DNA of 64,000 nt, from contig BCIA01000002.1 in the NCBI GenBank assembly GCA_001599815.1, forward strand, positions 4,747,626-4,811,625, in the 5' to 3' direction. The DNA is from Furcasterigmium furcatum (lineage: Eukaryota; Ascomycota; Sordariomycetes; Glomerellales; Plectosphaerellaceae). The notes beneath the pieces are model-generated. The model worked only from the letters and a program-made list of their open reading frames with translations, was not told the origin of the DNA and ran no database searches. Within the stretch, counting starts at the first letter, position 1. Every line of letters starts with the position of its first letter. The translations under genes were made by a program, and so were the position numbers. Of the stretch, positions 41,539 through 52,543 are shown one piece after another.

Positions 41539-43240
41539 CTAGCATCTCGTATTCCCGTGCGACACCCATGGATCCTGGTGGTGAACCCTAGGGGCGGCGT
41601 TGTCCTTTTCCGCTTCCCGGTGTGTAGTGGCAGCCTCTTCCTGCTGCTCGCCGACAATCCTGAGGCTGGCCCGCCCGACCTTATACCATGGCATATCGAA
41701 GAGCATGTCCATCTTCTCCATGGACATTCCCTTGGTCTCGGGATAGGCGAAATAGCAATAAGTCGTTGCCACGACTGTCGCGCAGGTGAAGAGCAGGAAG
41801 GGCCCCCAGGCGTGCATGGTAATGACCATCTCAGGCTGAGCTCGGGACAAGGCAAAGTTGACAAGATATTGCCAGGTGATACAGATGGCCATGCAAGTCG
41901 AGCGTACGTTGGTCGGGAAGACCTCGGAATTGATGATCCAAGGAATCGTTCCCCATGAGACTGCGTAGCCGACAGCAAAGATGTAGATTGCAACAACAGC
42001 AACCCATCCGGCTGCACTGGTGCCGGACTCGGGGTCCGCGGCAGGATTGGCAACGGCAAGGTAGACAGTCAGATACAGAAGAGATCCGATGATGAGAGCC
42101 GATCCGGTGAAGAGTCCAGTTCTGCGTCCGAACCTGTCGATAACGAAAATGCAATACACCAAAACCGACAAGAACTTGACCAGGCCATAAATGCCGGAGA
42201 AAAGGTAGTTGGCTGACTGAGATTTTAGGCCGATGGAGGTCAAGATGGAAGTGTTGTAGTAAGTGATGATGTTTCCGCCGGAGAATTGGAACCCGACCTG
42301 GACAATGAGCACGAGAATCATCCGCTTGCGGACTGACTTGGACATAATCTCTCTCCAGATCGTTTTGGCTCCCTTATTGACAGCCTTTTCCTGCTCCACG
42401 CCAGCGCGTATTTCCGATAACTCAGCGGCGACAAAGCTGTGGTCTCGAGGCAAGCTGCGCAGGTTCTCCAGCGCCGCGGCGGCGGCCTCGACGTTCCCCC
42501 GGCTGACCAGCCATCGAGGGGACTCGGGGATGAAGGCCAGCCCGATGATCAGGATCACGCCGGGGAGTGCTTGCACGCCCATGGGTACCTGCCACTGCGT
42601 GTTGAGGTCTGAGCTGATATGTTGCAAGGAGCCAAAGTTGATCCAATATGCCAAGCCAACCGAGAGCATGGTGTTCGCATTGTACAGGGCCGAAAGCCCA
42701 CCACGGATTGCCTTCGGTGAGATCTCAGCAATATAACCTGTTCCCACGACGCTGGCTGCCCCGGAGCCAAGGCCGGATAGGGTGCGGCCAACTAGGAATT
42801 CCGCTCTCCCACCAGAGCCTCCGGGATTCGCGGCCATAAGGACAGCAGATGCGGAGAATATCGCCGTGAAGAATCCGAGCGAAATCTTGCGGCCAAACCG
42901 ATCGTTGAGAGGTGCGCAGACAAAGGCGCCGAGGCATGACCCGAGGATCAGAATCGAGGTGATCCATCCCCGCCAGCTGGCGAGGGTCTCCACAGACATG
43001 TCGTCTAGATCATAGTGCGACTTGAATGTTTTCATGGCCAGCACGCCAGATATGTTGGCGGTGTTGTATCCTGACATCCACCTGTTAGCTCATGGTACGA
43101 ACACAAGGGACATGCGGCGTAGGGCGAACTGTACCATGAAGGGCACCGGAGAAGGAGAGGATGGCACAGTAGATGACTATGCGTGCCGAGACGACCTCTT
43201 TGGGCGTCGTAGCATAGACGGACTTGTTCACCAAGGGCAT
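41539..43240 (-). CDS. MFS sugar transporter (hexose/pentose-type)
   Basis: Exons 43240-43135 and 43070-41539 (minus) give 1,638 nt, 545 aa. ATG 43240 starts MPLVNKSVYATTPKEVVSAR. The splice junction creates the conserved ALHGYNTANISGVLAMK loop, which supports the AG acceptor at 43071. Sugar-porter motifs: NDRFGRKISLGFF, VGRTLSGLGSGAASVVGTGY, PESPRWLVSRGN, QFSGGNIITYYNTSI, VIDRFGRRTGLF and PETKGMSMEKMDMLFDMPWY. Twelve membrane helices, plasma membrane. It heads the putative catabolic cluster and is divergent to the amidohydrolase gene. Confidence 0.92.
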
Positions 43241-44002
43241 GATGGGGCCTGATAGAATGGGGTGAGAATAATGAAGTGGCGTGATCTAGAGTCTAGACCC
43301 AATCTTGGTAGCCTTGCCAAGAGAGAGGCGTTTCTTCGGGGTTCCGCGCCTCGCGTTTTATATGCAGCGTCTGGATGTTGAGGAACAGAGGGGTATTCTG
43401 TGTGACAACGTAATTCATACGGCAGTGTGGTCCTTCACTGCTTGCTAACCGTGGAGCCCCGTGGAGTTGACATGGCACCCATACCCCGGAATCAAGCCTA
43501 GCAGTCTGCAATTGAGGAAGCCGAGGCAGTCGATTCGACAGTTGTTGGCTCCGGCACCACCCCGATCACGGGACCTCTGCTCCTACACCTCGGGACAGAC
43601 ACGTTGATCCATGCACACAAATCGTGGCCATGAATACGATGCAACGCCCATCTGTCATCAAGGATATTCGGCACACTAAGAGCCTCCTTCTGGTCATACC
43701 CAAGTTTAGCGTCTCTTCAAGAATCGGAGAATCGGCTTGAACCCCGGTGGTGGGGACTTGGGCCCTCGGGCTAAGCCGAAGGCGTGGTTTGGGTTCTACA
43801 GTACGAGTAAAGTTCTTCTAGTAATTAGTGCGGGAGCTGAGTCGGGACAGGGGCGGGGGAATGACCGGGAATCCAACGATTGCACGGCTGCCAAATAAGT
43901 ATCGACATGTTTCTTGACCCTGTGCAGTGTACCTAGACAGAGCTGACTCCATCAGTTACGACCAAACCTGTCCAAGAGCTCCAGTCCGAACCGACATCTC
44001 CG
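43241..44002. other. Divergent promoter region
   Basis: About 760 bp between the divergent transporter and amidohydrolase genes, a natural place for shared control by the cluster's Zn2Cys6 factor. A TATA-like box for the transporter is listed separately. No gene. Confidence 0.5.
43356..43363 (-). promoter_or_regulatory. TATA-like box of transporter gene
   Basis: The minus strand reads ATATAAAA about 120 nt upstream of ATG 43240. Confidence 0.45.
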
Positions 44003-44941
44003 ATGACGCCAAACGCCAACGTCAAACCCGTTCCCAAGGGGGCATGGGACACGCACCATCATATCTTTGAGCCCAGCAAATTCCCCTTCGCTCCTGGGAG
44101 GCATTTCACTCCTTCGGTCGCTACTCTGGATGATCTGAAGACCTTCGAGGCGTCCATTGGCGTGGAACACGTGTGCATCGCCCACGGCTTGTCCTACGGA
44201 GCAGATTGCACTTCCCTCCTCTACTATCTCGACCAATTCCGGGGAGAAGCCCGTGGCATCTGCGTCCTCGACATTGATACCGTCACGGACGAGTTACTTG
44301 AAAAATATCATGAAGCTGGCGTGAGAAGTGTGCGTCTGGACTTCTTCAAGACTCAGGCCATGAACGACGTGGAGAAACAAGTCGACTTGATTCTGTCGAC
44401 CGCCGAGCGACTCGAGCAGTGGCATACCGGGGGCAAAGGCTGGAGCATTCAAATTCAACAGCCTAATCTGTCACACTGGAAAGAACTTCGGCGCGTCGCA
44501 CAGCGAATCACTGTGCCAATCGTTCTTGATCACATGGGCCTGGTCAAGACGGCGAGTTATACCCCTGGAACGATCCCGGTCACGGAACAGCCGGAATGGC
44601 AGGATCTTCTTGGGGCATTGAAGGACGGGAACCTCTGGGTCAAGATTTCGGCGCCGTATCGCTGTTCTAGAGCAGAGCCTGGGTTCTGCGACCTCCAGGA
44701 GGTCGTTCAGCAGCTTGTGCGTGCGAACTCGAAGAGGCTGGTCTGGGGCAGCGACTGGCCACACACGCAGAGGCATGAGGATAGGCGTCTCCGCCGCACG
44801 GATGAAGTAGAGCCGTTCCTCAAGATTGACAACGCGACATGGATCGAGACTTTGAGCAGGTGGTTTGATGATCAGGAATGGCAGGATCTGTGGGTCAACA
44901 ACCCGGGGAGGCTGTATGACTACAAACCAACATCGGCCTAG
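44003..44941 (+). CDS. Amidohydrolase-2 family lactonase (PDC hydrolase/LigI-like)
   Basis: Single exon, 312 aa, ATG at 44003. A TIM-barrel metal hydrolase of the group that holds 2-pyrone-4,6-dicarboxylate hydrolase (LigI), sugar-acid lactonases and galactarolactone isomerase. The HxH metal motif is GAWDTHHHIFEPSKF, followed by FAPGRHFTP as in LigI relatives. A strand-end His is in IVLDHMGLVK and the C-terminal Asp in VWGSDWPHT. The most likely reaction is opening a lactone or pyrone of a carboxylic acid. The neighbours (RraA-like aldolase, keto-acid reductase) fit a ring-opened keto-acid route. The exact substrate is open. Confidence 0.88.
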   Translation: MTPNANVKPVPKGAWDTHHHIFEPSKFPFAPGRHFTPSVATLDDLKTFEASIGVEHVCIAHGLSYGADCTSLLYYLDQFRGEARGICVLDIDTVTDELLEKYHEAGVRSVRLDFFKTQAMNDVEKQVDLILSTAERLEQWHTGGKGWSIQIQQPNLSHWKELRRVAQRITVPIVLDHMGLVKTASYTPGTIPVTEQPEWQDLLGALKDGNLWVKISAPYRCSRAEPGFCDLQEVVQQLVRANSKRLVWGSDWPHTQRHEDRRLRRTDEVEPFLKIDNATWIETLSRWFDDQEWQDLWVNNPGRLYDYKPTSA

Positions 44942-45250
44942 ATTGCGTTAGCAGGAATTAATCTCCTACGAGTGCTCAGAACATGACTGGCTATTGTGTC
45001 TCGTGACATTTCATGACTGTGCAGAGTCCTACAGTCCGCGCTCACCCAAGCCCGCGCTCACCCAAGCCCCCTCGGCTTCACCCCGAGTGGGTCAATAGAA
45101 TACTAGACTTCCATAATAACACGAGACACTGTGACCTCATATCCCAGGCCTGTTTAATAAAACCAGCCCGACAGGTACACAGTGATCCTGGGCTCAACGA
45201 AACCTTGAGATCATCAGACAACCAGCCATCACTTTGCAGACTTGGACACC
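44942..45250. other. Intergenic with short tandem duplication
   Basis: About 310 bp. A 17-bp unit (CCGCGCTCACCCAAGCC) is directly duplicated at about 45036-45069. Promoter of the aldolase gene; no coding signal. Confidence 0.45.
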
Positions 45251-46240
45251 ATGGCGACCTTCCCAGAGACCAACCGGACATATCAGATCCTCCACGCCGC
45301 GAAGAAAGGAGGCTATGCAGTGGGTGCATTCAATTGGCAGGTATCTCCGACTCGGAAGGATAGTCGTCAGCAGCTGACAGCAGCAACAGCTACAATGACG
45401 ACGGTGTCATCTCAGTTATTCGGGCTGCCGAGTCGAGCAACTCGCCAGCCATCATCCAGCTCTTCCCGTGGACGATTAGATTCCAAGGCCCCGAGTTTGT
45501 CAAATACGTAGTCGGCGCAGCTCACGCGGCAAGCGTGCCGATCGCCGTCCATCTGGACCACTGCATCGAGCCGGAGGACGTGAAGACGGCTCTCCAGCTT
45601 CCGTTTGATTCCATCATGATCGATGCGTCGATTCATGAGCCCGAGGAGAATATCAGGCAGTGCAGAAAGATTGTGCAGATCGCAAACGCCAAGGGCATCT
45701 CCATCGAGGCCGAGATGGGCCGGATTGAGGGCGGCGAGGACGGGCTTCCAACCGTGGACTTGGACACCATCCTCACGCAGCCTGACAAAGCCAAGGAGTT
45801 CATCAGTAAGACTGGTGTGCAGTTCCTAGCGCCCTCCTTCGGAAACATCCATGGCAGTTACGGGCCAGGCGGGCCTGAAGCGTTCTGGCGCATCCCGCTG
45901 TAAGTGATTCCCCTGCCCTTGCGGCCTCTCACTCGTGGAATCTAAGGGCTGATCCTTGGAAAGTCTTGAGGAGGTTCACAGTATCTTGCCGGACATTCCC
46001 TTGGTTCTGCATGGGACTCATGGGGTTTCAGACGAGCAGTTCAAGGTTACCAGGTCGCACGGCATGTCCAAGATCAATCTCAACCGCACCGTCCGCGACG
46101 AATACACCGAGTTTGTGACACAGAATGCGGGCAAGCTGGAGCTCACGGTCCTGAAAACGAAGGCTGTCGAGGTCTATACGAGATCGATCGTTAGGGTGAT
46201 GACGGAGGTGCTGGAGTCGGCTGGACACGGTGGAAGATAG
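45251..46240 (+). CDS. Class II aldolase (fructose-bisphosphate aldolase-like), diverged substrate loops
   Basis: Exons 45251-45336, 45390-45899 and 45964-46240 sum to 873 nt, 290 aa. The first intron must be GC-AG to restore GAFNCYNDDGVISVIRAAE. Zn/catalytic motif AVHLDHCIEPEDV, the GRIEGGEDGLPTVD loop (Zn Glu/His region) and the Zn His in LVLHGTHGVSDEQFK are present. The phosphate-binding HGGSG is HGTHG here, and the usual NxDT element is INLNRTVRDEY, so the normal bisphosphate site is altered. The family cleaves ketose phosphates to dihydroxyacetone phosphate plus aldehyde. This member may use a different or unphosphorylated substrate (inference). It is cytosolic and next to an RraA-like aldolase. 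Confidence 0.88.
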
Positions 46241-46786
46241 ACTGCAACATGTCTTGTTGATTCAATGTCTTCACCCAGATGGCAACAAATTCCAAATGAT
46301 TTTGGTACTTTTAGGTGAAATAGAACCCTGTCTCTGAGAAATGGAGGGCCGACCAGTACCCCCAAGGCTTGTCATTCCCCCTCAGAAATGGGGTCCAAGC
46401 ATCGCGAGTTCGTGACGCCAGAGGAGGGAACAGACCGCGCTGGTAGAGCCCGAGGCTTGCAGTGCGCTCTCGACGATGCGATCGGCCATATCCCGGTCGC
46501 CACCGGATGTGCCGGGTGCGGCATCTCCAAAACGGGCTAGCTACCTACAGAGCATCGGGTGGAAGCCGGGACTACGAGGAGGGAAGAACCAGCCCCGCGG
46601 CTTTCCAGTTGTGGAGGAGGGGTAGGACTACCTTGCGCATTACGTATCTCCTTGGATCCTAGTATCATATGTAAATATTTGAAGCACATGCCGATATCCA
46701 TGGGCACAAATATCCAGGCCAACACTGAGCACTTGTACCATTTCCCAATTATTCGTGGCCTACGTCGGCAAATCATCACCAGCGCG
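46241..46786. other. Intergenic, no gene seen
   Basis: About 545 bp between the aldolase stop and the RraA-like ATG. An in-frame upstream ATG at 46688 exists, but conserved sequence starts near 46787. Confidence 0.4.
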
Positions 46787-47681
46787 ATGGCATCATCAGA
46801 CATCGTTGAACGGTTGCAAAAGTGGTCCAGCTGCGATGTAAGTTCCCTTGCTTTGGTCAACTAACATTCAAATCACGTTCCTTTGGCCTGGAAAGACCTA
46901 GAGCGAACTACAGCTAAAATTACCAGATCTCGGACGGCCTCTCCAAGCTAGGACACAAGCATGGCGGCTTCCTCGAGGGCTTGGTGATGCACTCGCCCGA
47001 ATATCAGGCAGGGCAGGCCAAGATCATCGGTCCTGTTTTCACCGTCAAGTTCGCCCCCAAGGAGGACTCGACTGCACCAAAGCTTAAGGGCAACTATGTA
47101 CGTGTTCGTGAGAGCACACCTCAAAAACACCCGCATGGAGACTAAAAATTACAAGGTCGACCAGATCCCCAAAGACTCGGTCGTGTTCATCTCTCAGCCT
47201 CTCCCGCATATCAACGCCTGCTACGGTGGTCTCATGTCACTTAGGGCTCAGATCCTGGGCGCTAAAGGAGTTGTGATCGATGGGTATCTTCGCGACCTCC
47301 AGGAGCACCGCGATCTGACATTCCCGGTAAGTAGACCGCCCTTGCGTTCTCGGGTGCACACCATACTTTTGAGCGAGAGCACTCTAATGCGCGCTGCAGC
47401 TTTTTGCTCGGGGAGTCGGCACCACGGCCGGCGGTGCTGTTTGCTTTCCGTCCGAGACCAATGTCGACGTGAAGCTCCAGTCCACGAAGCAAGAGGCCAC
47501 AATCAGCCCCGGAGGCTATCTCATTGCTGACTTGGATGGTGTGGTATTTCTGCCTGGTGACCTCGCTGAGAAGGTTCTCGAGTTGATTCCTGGATTGGCC
47601 AAGGCGGATGAGAGATCTGCTGAGGCGATTCGTGGAGGCATGTCCGTACAGGAGGCATTTGCAACCTTCCGAGGCAAATAG
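46787..47681 (+). CDS. RraA/LigK-like aldolase (4-hydroxy-4-methyl-2-oxoglutarate aldolase family)
   Basis: Exons 46787-46837, 46927-47097, 47156-47326 and 47400-47681 sum to 675 nt, 224 aa. Family motifs: CDISDGLSKLGHKHGGFLEG (start of fold), SLRAQILGAKGVVIDGYLRD with the substrate-binding Arg and Asp of the class II pyruvate aldolase subgroup, and the C-terminal PGGYLIADLDGVVFLPGDLA. Catalytic relatives split 4-hydroxy-4-methyl- or 4-carboxy-4-hydroxy-2-oxo acids to pyruvate plus a second acid; other RraA members bind RNase E in bacteria and are not enzymes. Between a LigI-like hydrolase and a keto-acid reductase, a pyruvate-releasing aldolase is the likelier role. Confidence 0.85.
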
Positions 47682-48075
47682 TAGATCGGTATTTCAATGA
47701 ACGGTGGTTAATCTTAGACCTGGAATACTCGTGATTCTTCATATTTCCTCCATATGCGCCCGAGTGTGGAGTGCTGCAACGGTGGCGATGGCGAGCAAAA
47801 CCAATCTGTTTCCTCCTGCTCTTGCACTGCTATTAGAGATGTCCGAAAACATCGATCATTGAACTATGCTAGTTAGGAAGGAAAGGCTATTAGAGCAGTT
47901 CTATTGACTTTTACAGCCTGAAGATGTTCATTGATGGTAGAAAGCTTGATATCTCTCCCTGCGTGTAATGATGATTGACAACAGAAGGTTTAATGACTGA
48001 TTTTGGATCCGAAATAGACAGTCTTATTCCCACGTTTGCTACTCTATCTACATATTTTCATATTCCTTCTGACCC
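47682..48075. other. Intergenic between convergent genes
   Basis: About 395 bp, AT-rich, containing 3' UTRs of the convergent RraA-like and Ldh2 genes. No gene. Confidence 0.5.
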
Positions 48076-49248
48076 TCACAAATCTAGAGGCGAAGTCGAC
48101 AGGGGCAAGCCAGGGACGCCATACTTGGATGCTAGGTCTTCGAACATGGCCTTCTCGGCGTTCGCATACGGAAGACCCGTGACCTGGCGCTCCTTTCCGA
48201 GTCGGTGCTCTGGCTCACCCGGGAAAAGCACCTCCTTGAACCCAGCCGCAGGGCTGACACCGTGAACTCGCTGAACCAGGGTATCCATCCTCGAGCGGAA
48301 CTCCTCGGACGACAAGAAAATATCGGGCTTGATGGCGATGAAGCAGTGCCCGACATTCTGAGGCCTGGATTCCTTGTACTGGTCTCCAACCTGGCCGCCG
48401 AACTCGGCCCCTGAGAGGACACCGGACATGACATCCATGAGGATGGCAATGCCAGAGCCCTTGGGGCCGCCAATGGGTGCCATCGAGCCGTTGAGAGCCT
48501 CTTCGGCGTCTTCGGTCGGCTTCCCGTCCTTATCGTAGGCCCATCCAAGAGGAATCTTCTCACCGCGGCGTGCGGCTTTGCGGATCTTCCCCTTGGCGAC
48601 TACAGAAGGTGCCATGTCCAGGACGTAAGGAACCTCATTCTTGCTGGGCGCGCCCGCAGCAAAAGGAGAGATTCCGAGAAGCGTCTCCTTGCCACCGAAC
48701 GGGGGCATCTGCTTAGCCGAGTTGGTGAAGACTAGGGAGATCATGCCAGCATCGAGCGCCTGAAGGACATAGGTCGCCGCCATGCCGAAGTGGTTCGAGT
48801 GATTCACGGTGACGATGCCGATGCCGTAGACCTCTGCTCTGCGGATGGCGTCGCTCATGGCCTTGCAGGCAACGACAAATCCGAATCCATTGTCACCGTC
48901 AAAGTGTGCCGCCACAGGTGTCTTCTCGGTGATCTTAATGTTGGGCTTCGCGTTTACCAATCCGCTGTTGACACGCTCGACGTACTGTTGCAGTCTCGCG
49001 AGACCATGTGTATCCTGCGGAGGAACATCTGGTCAGTGGGCTCGGTCTTCTGGGTAGGTCGCTCGGGTGAGCATGGCCAGATTCTCAGGACGGGGACTTC
49101 TACTCACAACACCACGCGTGTCGGCTTGCACGAGACAGTCGGCCATGAGGGCAGCCTCATCTTCAGGGAGGCCCGCCTTCTCGAGAAGGACTTTCGCGAA
49201 ACTCGATGCCTCCGTCGGCTTGGCGAAGTACTGCGCTGGAGCGGCCAT
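48076..49248 (-). CDS. Malate/L-lactate/ureidoglycolate dehydrogenase family (Ldh2-type)
   Basis: Exons 49248-49108 and 49014-48076 (minus) sum to 1,080 nt, 359 aa, the usual size. Start MAAPAQYFAKPTEASSFAKV at 49248. Signs of the NAD(P)-dependent 2-keto-acid reductase family (different from classic LDH): CLVQADTRGVDTHGLARLQQY, catalytic His region VTVNHSNHFGMAATYVLQA, GISPFAAGAPSKNEVPYVLD and GPKGSGIAILMDVMSGVLSG. Members reduce diketogulonate, pyruvate-type or delta1-piperideine acids. In this context it could reduce or oxidise the keto acid made by the aldolases. Confidence 0.9.
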
Positions 49249-49765
49249 GATATTGGTGATTGTGATTAGGATTCTCCCAAAGATTCCAACTTGTATTGGG
49301 GAGGGCGTTGAACGCGTTTCGGTATGCAGAATGTAAGATATCTCCTGCGCACGTGCACGAGTAAATCCAAACAACGGGATCTTTCAATCTTAAACCCAGC
49401 CCTTTTGCGGCACATGTCCGGCAATTTCCACTCTCTGGGGTTGGCTTTAGATGCATCCGGATGCTTCCGCCATGATGGGCCGGGGCTCGGGAGGGGGCGA
49501 CCGGGCGAAACCCGATGCGGGGGAGAGACGGAGACCAGAATACGAGTAATGATTCGGCACGTGCACCTCTTGTCTGTCTGGGCCCGGTGTAAACCCGAGA
49601 TGCCGACCGTTCTGCCCGGATCAAACCGTCTCGCCAGCGACTCCGGGGCAATGCCAAACCCTCCTTCATCAAGCTCCTCCGAGACCCCGAAAAACCCGTG
49701 GTCTATAGAGCGCAACTTTCTCTGCGGGATCCTTGCTCCTCCGGCCAGCCCTTGGCAGCGACGAC
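49249..49765. other. Divergent promoter region
   Basis: About 515 bp between the divergent Ldh2-type gene and the Zn2Cys6 gene. CGG/CCG triplets of the type bound by Zn2Cys6 dimers are frequent here, but the region is GC-rich so this proves little. No gene. Confidence 0.4.
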
Positions 49766-52360
49766 ATGTCCGAGTGGGATCAACAAGCCGGCGCGGACCC
49801 AGGCTTCGAGGCCAGCGCATCACTGCCACGGCAACGGGCGCAACCGGTTCCGAGCACCTCTGGACGCAAGAAGGGTACAGCTTGTTCTCGCTGTCGGAGC
49901 CAAAAAATTCGCTGCGATGACGAGCGGCCGGCTTGCTCCCCTTGCGCCCGGCTCGGCCATCCGTGCGTGAGGCCGAATCTTGCGGACAACCCAGACGCAG
50001 TCAGGTGAGTGACGGCAACTATCGGCTCGGGAACAAGCCCCTAACTTTGCCGTCTCAACAGCCATGTCACTCAGATGGAAGCTCGCCTGCGTTTTCTGGA
50101 GGAATCCCTTCGAAACGTAGCCCCAGATCAGCTTGACAGGGCTCCCTGTGTAGAGGCTCTTGGAGTTCGAGCGCGAGCTCAGCGTCCCGCTGTCGAACCT
50201 CAAGATGCTGCTATGGCCCAGCCTGTCCAGAACTCGTTCGGCATAGGCACAGCCGCCGCCGATCTACAAGAACAGTGGAATGGGGCAGGAGCCGCTCGTG
50301 GGCGTAACTTGGACCAGCACATGCAGGACCAAGACCCAGCAGTCTTCAGCAACCCCGTGGCCCCAAGACAAAGTGCGGCGGCTGTCATGCCAGACGCAAT
50401 GCGCAATCAGCATCTCGGAACCCGCTCTCTGTCTTCTGCACAGTCCACGACCAGTCCTGCTCTGACCACCCTCAGCCCGGCCGCCTCTTCGCAGATTGGA
50501 CCAAGTGAGCCACTCGCCCACGAGGTCGGAATGCTGTCTCTGGCCAATTCTCGAGATTCGAAGTATCTTGGTCCCTCTTCTGGTATCTCTTTTGCTCGGC
50601 TGATATTCGCTGCCATCCCCCAGTCCCAAGGCCTTTCTACAGGCTGGTCAGATGCCGATGCTGCTCCCTCCCGCAAACCCCAGCAAGCCCACCCTTTCCC
50701 CGCGAACTGGAAATCAGATGTAGACCTCCAGCACTTTGTGGATGCCTACTTTGAGACATTCCAGCCCATGTACCCCTTTCTTGACGAGGATATGGTATCA
50801 GAGCTGCTCGAGAGTCTCTGCGTAGTCCAGGATGACGGGGTTCAGTCCCTTCATATGTCCCAACTGGACGAGGGTGATGCATCTTTGCAATCGTTTCATT
50901 CAGTTCAACTATTTCTCATCATCGCCTTGGGTGCTCGCACCCTAGAAGACCGCTTGTCGAGCGACTTCTCGGCAGAGCGGTATCTAGCCACAGCAATCCA
51001 GCGCGTTGGGAGCCTCACATTGCACGATAACATTGCCGGAATGCAAATCATGCTTCTCCTTGCGCTGTCCAGTTTCTATTTCGAGGACGGCCCGAACGCC
51101 TGGTTCCTGGTCGCCAACATCATTGCGAGCTGTCAGGATCTTGGTCTTCAGAGACGGTCTTCTAATCATCTTCACTTGCCTCCCGAGGACCTTCGCCGGG
51201 CTCTCGTCCACGACAATCTGAGACGCGGAATCTTCTGGTCCGTCTATTCCTTGGAGAGAACCCTGGCCGTCGTGCTGGGGCGCCCTCTCACGCTTCGAGA
51301 CGAAGCCATCGACATTGAATTCCCCGGCCGCGACGCAAGCAACCCATACTCTCCAGGGAGATTGAACAAGCAATCTACCAGAAATGACACCTTCACGCCG
51401 GATGACGGCCAATCGCCAAGCCATCCAACCAAGCGAATGAGGATATGGTCTGATCCCTTCGTTGCTGCGCAGTATTCGTTCAGTTTCGATCAGATTACCG
51501 CGGAGATCAAACTCATGCTTTACCGCGTGAACAACCTGCCCAACAGGTTTCCCTGGCCGACGGACCTCGAAACCTGGCAGACTGACGTCCATGCGCGTTG
51601 TGACGCTTTGATGAAAGCCTTCCGGTCAGATCTCCGCGATGCCTCCCGAAGAAGCAATTCCGGCGGCACCCTCCGCAGCTTGGAGCTCAAGTACCACCAA
51701 TGCATCATGTTGCTCTATCGCCCCTCGCCCGCGATCACTCGGCCCAGCCTCGAATCCTGGAGGAAATGCTACGACAGCGCCATCTCCACAATCAAAATCA
51801 ACTCCGAACTCCACCGCTTCTCCAAGCTGGCGAACAGTTGGCTCACAGCACATGCTATCTTCGTCAGCGGTATCACTTTCTTGTACTGCCTCTGGGTTCG
51901 ACCCGAGATCCGACAACACACCTCCTTGAATGCGTTCACGAGTAATGCTGCAGCTTGCACAGTACTCCTCAAATATCTTGCAAAGACGTGGAGCGTGGCA
52001 GCTGATGCTGTTGCGAAGTTTGAGAGGCTGGTTCACTTGACGGCCAAGGCCTGGGGTCCTGGAGAGCGTCCTCCGAGCGCCGAGGTTGCCGCCGGACACT
52101 CACTTCTTTACATGTCACAAAGGCATGGGGCGCAAGGCCTCAAGGACCAGTGGCCGAGGAATGACTTGGGAGATGATGCTGTGTTAGAGGGCTCGGTTGG
52201 GCTCGACGGGTCGACGGTGGTCGAAGACTATGCTGGGGTGTGCGCTTCCGACCAGACTGGGAACTTCTATCACGAACTTGGTGATGTGGGCAGTTGGTTT
52301 GACTTGGATTGGCTCATCGAGACAACAGATTTTAGCGCTGTAGGTGACGGTCCAAACTGA
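49766..52360 (+). CDS. Zn2Cys6 fungal transcription factor
   Basis: Exons 49766-50004 and 50062-52360 sum to 2,538 nt, 845 aa. ATG 49766 begins MSEWDQQAGADPGF. The zinc cluster at about 39-67 is CSRCRSQKIRCDDERPACSP then CARLGHPC. A short linker and coiled coil (THVTQMEARLRFLEESLR-like, residues about 80-100) follow. The middle part is the fungal-specific regulatory domain (FVDAYFETFQPMYPFLDEDM, LSSFYFEDGPNAWFLV, SLERTLAVVLGRPLTLRDEA). It is likely the pathway-specific activator for the flanking aldolase, dehydrogenase and kinase genes (inference from position). Confidence 0.93.
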
Positions 52361-52543
52361 TATAATGGTGCTTGAGCAGGAGGAGCTCTCGCCGCCATCG
52401 TGGGGGATGGGATGATATTCTCTTGCTATTCTAGTAGCAGTAGTACTCTTATAAGTAGAGTGCTGAAATTGTGCTTGAGAAACTATCAACGCGAAGAACC
52501 TTTGATTCCGTTGAGGCCCCCGCCCTGATATTCGCCCTCTGCT

